Shown one piece after another: positions 36,101-37,762 of a stretch of DNA of 37,762 nt. Source of the stretch: Verrucomicrobiota bacterium (GTDB taxonomy: Bacteria; Verrucomicrobiota; Verrucomicrobiia; Limisphaerales; UBA1319). The stretch is taken from positions 1-37,762 of the forward strand of contig JAKLFB010000050.1 in NCBI GenBank assembly GCA_022711435.1, written 5' to 3'. The notes below the pieces were generated by a model that saw only the letters and a list, made by a program, of their open reading frames with translations, did no database searches and had not been told where the DNA came from. Each line of letters begins with the position of its first letter. Within the stretch, counting starts at the first letter, position 1. The position numbers and the translations under genes are program-made.

Positions 36101-36451
36101 GCAATCCGAATCACCATGTCGGGATTGTCCGACCTGGACAATTGGTGCCTCTGCCACGGTCTCTGCGGCCACCTCGATCTGCTGTATCAGGCCGGTCTTT
36201 CGCTGCGCCGTCCCTACCTGGTCACCGAGGTGTTTGCTTTCCTCCGGACCCTGTGGACTCAATACGAGGCGACTCGAATCTGGAGAGGGACTGGGGACGG
36301 ATTCCCATTCGGGCAACCCCTTGGACTCATGAACGGGATGGCCGGCATGGGTTGGTTCTTCCTACGCGTGGCAACCGAAGGACGCGCGCCATCGCCGCTG
36401 ATCCTCGGGCGGCCGACCCCTCCCGATCAATCGTGCATATGCACGATTTAA
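33125..36451 (+). CDS. lanM: Type 2 lanthipeptide synthetase LanM
   Basis: A complete 1108-residue bifunctional enzyme. The N-terminal dehydratase (about 100-700, DUF4135) shows GRGDFHAGGQSVSIIHF, LVFKPRS (K352), LGSTDLHLENII (D427, H429, N432) and HIVDAETILD (D444, E446). This kinase-like site phosphorylates Ser/Thr and then eliminates the phosphate. The C-terminal LanC-like cyclase (about 745-1085) shows GISHGLSGIG (896-905), SWCNGAPGIG with zinc ligand C964, and WCLCHGLCGH with C1010 and H1011. All zinc ligands and active-site residues are visible, so the enzyme should be active. It follows the precursor by 84 bp. No LanT transporter, protease or immunity gene lies nearby; they may be encoded elsewhere or not exist. 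The ATG at 33125 has no strong ribosome binding site, and an ATG at 33146 is an alternative. Confidence 0.95.
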   Translation: MPASASPMSCRASSGGPIRDACLAHGARLLLSSLTSRELAGLRRSVADAIPDAGGDCLSDLLSQYETRRLVRKWRQIRSRHGACAGSDWLSESELEKLLCWRQEMLRRLDPGPHGCLQIAASFQDHFPSWLGFYLALLSDPSWTSRSSILDGRRFDRSEDAQAFLYDRMGLAYLPFLHALREFVSNLGHTHRNGAQPLSVDVDAVARDLGLALANRFELATARALEAELNLSRASGTLIGQTATERYRAFLDRRFGSVESYQEFAERYPLLIRWYATVTGQWMRQTERCLDCLSRERSEIRRVFGIDLDSLDVARLEVGRGDFHAGGQSVSIIHFRPMPPAEGAAPARLVFKPRSVSAERGLQQLLEGIAAEAGIEFPSHAVLDGGDHGFVEHVDYGGRAASRGLLKTYAECMGGYAALALALGSTDLHLENIIVAADGPHIVDAETILDCCPAIAGSESAPIFESVLRSGLLEWPRESVAGEVHLSALQGDGAYRNPLPAPVVVDPGTDRLRVELRRNEPVQLGAGNRIVPKGDPEGLAGLLPDLQRGFDRVFGHIASDPERFHAQVREAMQDATLRFIHRGTQMYALVMDAIRHAGCLAEPILAELKCCALYEYLPPWTGAARLVPFEIEDLFRCDIPCFRARADEICVETSNGTRIDGFLLRSPLEEVKRRVTGFGPALREQQHVYIQASLDDADRQRHAMAEIARSHALRIGSQIAEALQDIPSSSWFQSRAGPSGHSTFNAALYDGALGVSLFLAGVSRWLDGDYGSLARRLFEMAAESRLADVGVFTGEGGLVFAAVHLAALLDDRSYLDAAVRRLDGLIPLISEDRALDLMSGAAGLILACAPLIEAGIETARRAAMAAGVHLKKLARVDERGAHWPHDPELAEDCLAGISHGLSGIGLALVELGCAVQTAEFTDLGRQAFRFEMTRFDPVRNAWRDLRRSTRSQHGPASRFANSWCNGAPGIGLARLRAREVTGDDAWLAELETAIRITMSGLSDLDNWCLCHGLCGHLDLLYQAGLSLRRPYLVTEVFAFLRTLWTQYEATRIWRGTGDGFPFGQPLGLMNGMAGMGWFFLRVATEGRAPSPLILGRPTPPDQSCICTI
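36429..36448. repeat. Perfect 20-bp palindrome across the lanM 3' end
   Basis: AATCGTGCATATGCACGATT reads identically on both strands. It covers the last codons of lanM (encoding S-C-I-C-T-I) and ends just before its stop. Such symmetry without a loop is more like a protein-binding site than a hairpin, though an 8-bp stem with a short loop could also form. No T-tract follows, so terminator function is unsupported. Confidence 0.6.
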
Positions 36452-36592
36452 CGGGCGTCGGGCGGGACGGATTTCGAGGGCCCGCGCGCTGGGCAGCAAG
36501 CGACGGCGCGGTTCGGCGGGTGAATCGGCGGCGCTCGATATCGCTCGCAAACCGGGCGTGACAATCCGCGCGGGCGGATCCAACATTCGTTC

Positions 36593-37540
36593 ATGAAACC
36601 ATGGAACATACGATACGTCTTGAGCGCGGTCCTGAGCTGTCTGGCGCTGTCACAGGCGCAGATCCCGGCGGGCGATCCGGCGCCGGCAGCCGCGATGCCC
36701 GACGTCGCGCAAACGGCGGCTGCCATTATTGCGCCGGGGGCCAAGGTGGAGCTGCTGGCCGATGGATTCGAGTTCACCGAGGGCCCGGCCGCGGACCGGG
36801 AAGGCAACGTCTATTTCACTGATCAACCCAACGATCGGATCCTGAAATGGTCCCTGGACGGCAAGCTGACGACATTCCTGCAGCCCTGCGGGCGGGCCAA
36901 TGGGCTGGATTTCGACGCGAAAGGCAACCTGCTCGCCTGCGCCGACGAGAAGAACCAGCTCTGGTCGATCGCGCCCGACGGCCGGATTCAGGTGTTGATC
37001 GAGAGATTCGAGGGCAAACTGCTCAATGGTCCCAACGATCTCTGGGTGCATCCCAAAGGCGGCATCTATTTCACCGATCCGTTCTACCGTCGGAACTACT
37101 GGAAACGAGGCGAGAAAGAGCAGGACGGCGAGCATGTGTATCTGTTCGATCCGGCCCGTTCGACGCTGGCGCGCGTGGCGACGGATCTCGTGCGTCCTAA
37201 TGGGATTGTCGGGGACGCGGACGGCCTCAAGTTGTATGTGGCGGATATCGGGGCGGGGAAAACCTACCGGTACGCGATCCTCGAGGATGGCCGTCTGGCG
37301 GAGAAGACGCTGTTCACGAATCTCGGATCCGATGGGATGGCGCTGGACGCGGAGGGGAATCTTTATCTGACTGGCAAGGGGGTGTCGGTGTTCAATGCGG
37401 TGGGAGAGAAGATCGCCCACATTCCCATCAACGAAAGCTGGACGGCCAACGTCGCGTTTGGGGGCCGGGATCGCCAGACCCTCTTCATCACCGCCCGCGA
37501 TTCGCTGTATGCGGTTCGGACTCGAGTTCGCGGGCTGTAA
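36593..37540 (+). CDS. Secreted SMP-30/gluconolactonase/LRE-like protein
   Basis: A 315-residue protein with signal peptide MKPWNIRYVLSAVLSCLALSQA and cleavage near residue 22-23. The rest is a six-bladed beta-propeller of the SMP-30 family: FEFTEGPAADREGNVYFTD (metal-ligand Glu), GRANGLDFDAKGNLLACAD, LLNGPNDLWVHPKGGIYFTDP (ligand Asn), LVRPNGIVGDADGLKLYVAD and GSDGMALDAEGNLYLT (ligand Asp). Family members hydrolyse sugar lactones or related esters with a divalent metal. The set of metal ligands looks complete, but the substrate is unknown. A hairpin, ATCCGC (36564-36569) with GCGGAT (36574-36579), lies just upstream of the start and may affect initiation. The gene is 141 bp after lanM and may be independent of it. 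Confidence 0.9.
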   Translation: MKPWNIRYVLSAVLSCLALSQAQIPAGDPAPAAAMPDVAQTAAAIIAPGAKVELLADGFEFTEGPAADREGNVYFTDQPNDRILKWSLDGKLTTFLQPCGRANGLDFDAKGNLLACADEKNQLWSIAPDGRIQVLIERFEGKLLNGPNDLWVHPKGGIYFTDPFYRRNYWKRGEKEQDGEHVYLFDPARSTLARVATDLVRPNGIVGDADGLKLYVADIGAGKTYRYAILEDGRLAEKTLFTNLGSDGMALDAEGNLYLTGKGVSVFNAVGEKIAHIPINESWTANVAFGGRDRQTLFITARDSLYAVRTRVRGL

Positions 37541-37762
37541 GAGACGATGCATTCGGCAGCGTTTGTGCGCATTATGACGGCCATCCTGATTGCGGCCTCA
37601 GAACGATGTCCAAGATTCTGGTTCACAATTTCGCATACAAGGCCCGTAGAACCTCCAAGGCTTGGCTGCAGGAAGTCGTGGAGAAGAAGAAGGACCGAAG
37701 CCACCGGATGAATTCCACGCTGCACTGGGTGCAACGCTGGAGGGCCTCCACCAACCAAGGCA
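37541..37762 (+). other. Right edge: possible start of an unidentified gene
   Basis: Two short readings are visible. An ATG at 37547 opens with MHSAAFVRIMTAILIAAS, which looks like a signal peptide, but the frame becomes Arg-rich and ends after about 54 codons. A second frame from ATG at 37606 (MSKILVHNFAYKARRTSKAW) stays open to the edge and could be the start of a protein that continues outside the window. Neither was recognised. A broken secreted-protein gene joined to other DNA is one possible reading. Confidence 0.25.

Noticed and set aside
33297..36451. Idea that LanM is a split or frameshifted gene
   Set aside because: A single frame from 33125 to 36451 contains all dehydratase and cyclase motifs in order.

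Overview
The window looks like chromosomal DNA of a GC-rich member of the Verrucomicrobiota (Limisphaerales/Pedosphaera-like). The evidence is a prepilin-type H-X9-DG protein, very large secreted proteins built from Ig/FN3-like, RCC1-like and lectin-like modules, a secreted FAD-dependent oxidoreductase with carbohydrate-binding-like flanks, and a SUF-only iron-sulfur operon. The lineage is inferred from gene content and was not tested. No rRNA, tRNA, CRISPR array or intact insertion sequence was recognised. || Left part (1-4182): the start of a secreted protein that runs off the left edge, a decayed REP-associated (Y1/HUH) transposase, a small EF-Tu-barrel-like protein behind a possible small ORF, and a tightly coupled cytosolic histidine kinase and NtrC-type sigma-54 activator pair (minus strand). 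|| 4221-11523: a 1223-residue protein, divergent from the kinase, fuses a glutamate-dehydrogenase-like module to a RecJ/NrnA-type DHH-DHHA1-like module. Key catalytic residues look replaced in both. It converges on typA/bipA (minus). A 538-bp intergenic region with GC-rich hairpins and short repeats separates typA from a divergent membrane-anchored L,D-transpeptidase. || 11510-21261 (minus): a secreted alpha/beta-hydrolase-like protein and a secreted FAD-dependent oxidoreductase lie downstream of a compact suf operon: Fur-family regulator - sufB - sufC - sufD - sufU - MIP18/DUF59 - sufS. A perfect 7-1-7 palindrome of the Fur/PerR type lies 37 bp upstream of the regulator, so the operon is probably autoregulated. 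|| 21412-32413: an H-X9-DG pseudopilin (plus) converges on a two-gene unit of large secreted proteins (minus): a 989-residue protein and then a 2388-residue mosaic carrying a C-type-lectin-like domain within a beta-helix-like stretch, a seven-blade RCC1-like propeller and several Ig-like domains. || 32744-37762 (plus): a minimal class II lanthipeptide locus made of a 98-residue precursor with a four-Cys C-terminal core and a complete LanM synthetase, with no transporter, protease or immunity gene in the window. A secreted SMP-30/gluconolactonase-like protein follows. The right edge holds the start of an unidentified reading frame. || The strongest candidates for something undescribed are the lanthipeptide locus and the dehydrogenase/phosphoesterase-like fusion beside the two-component pair.
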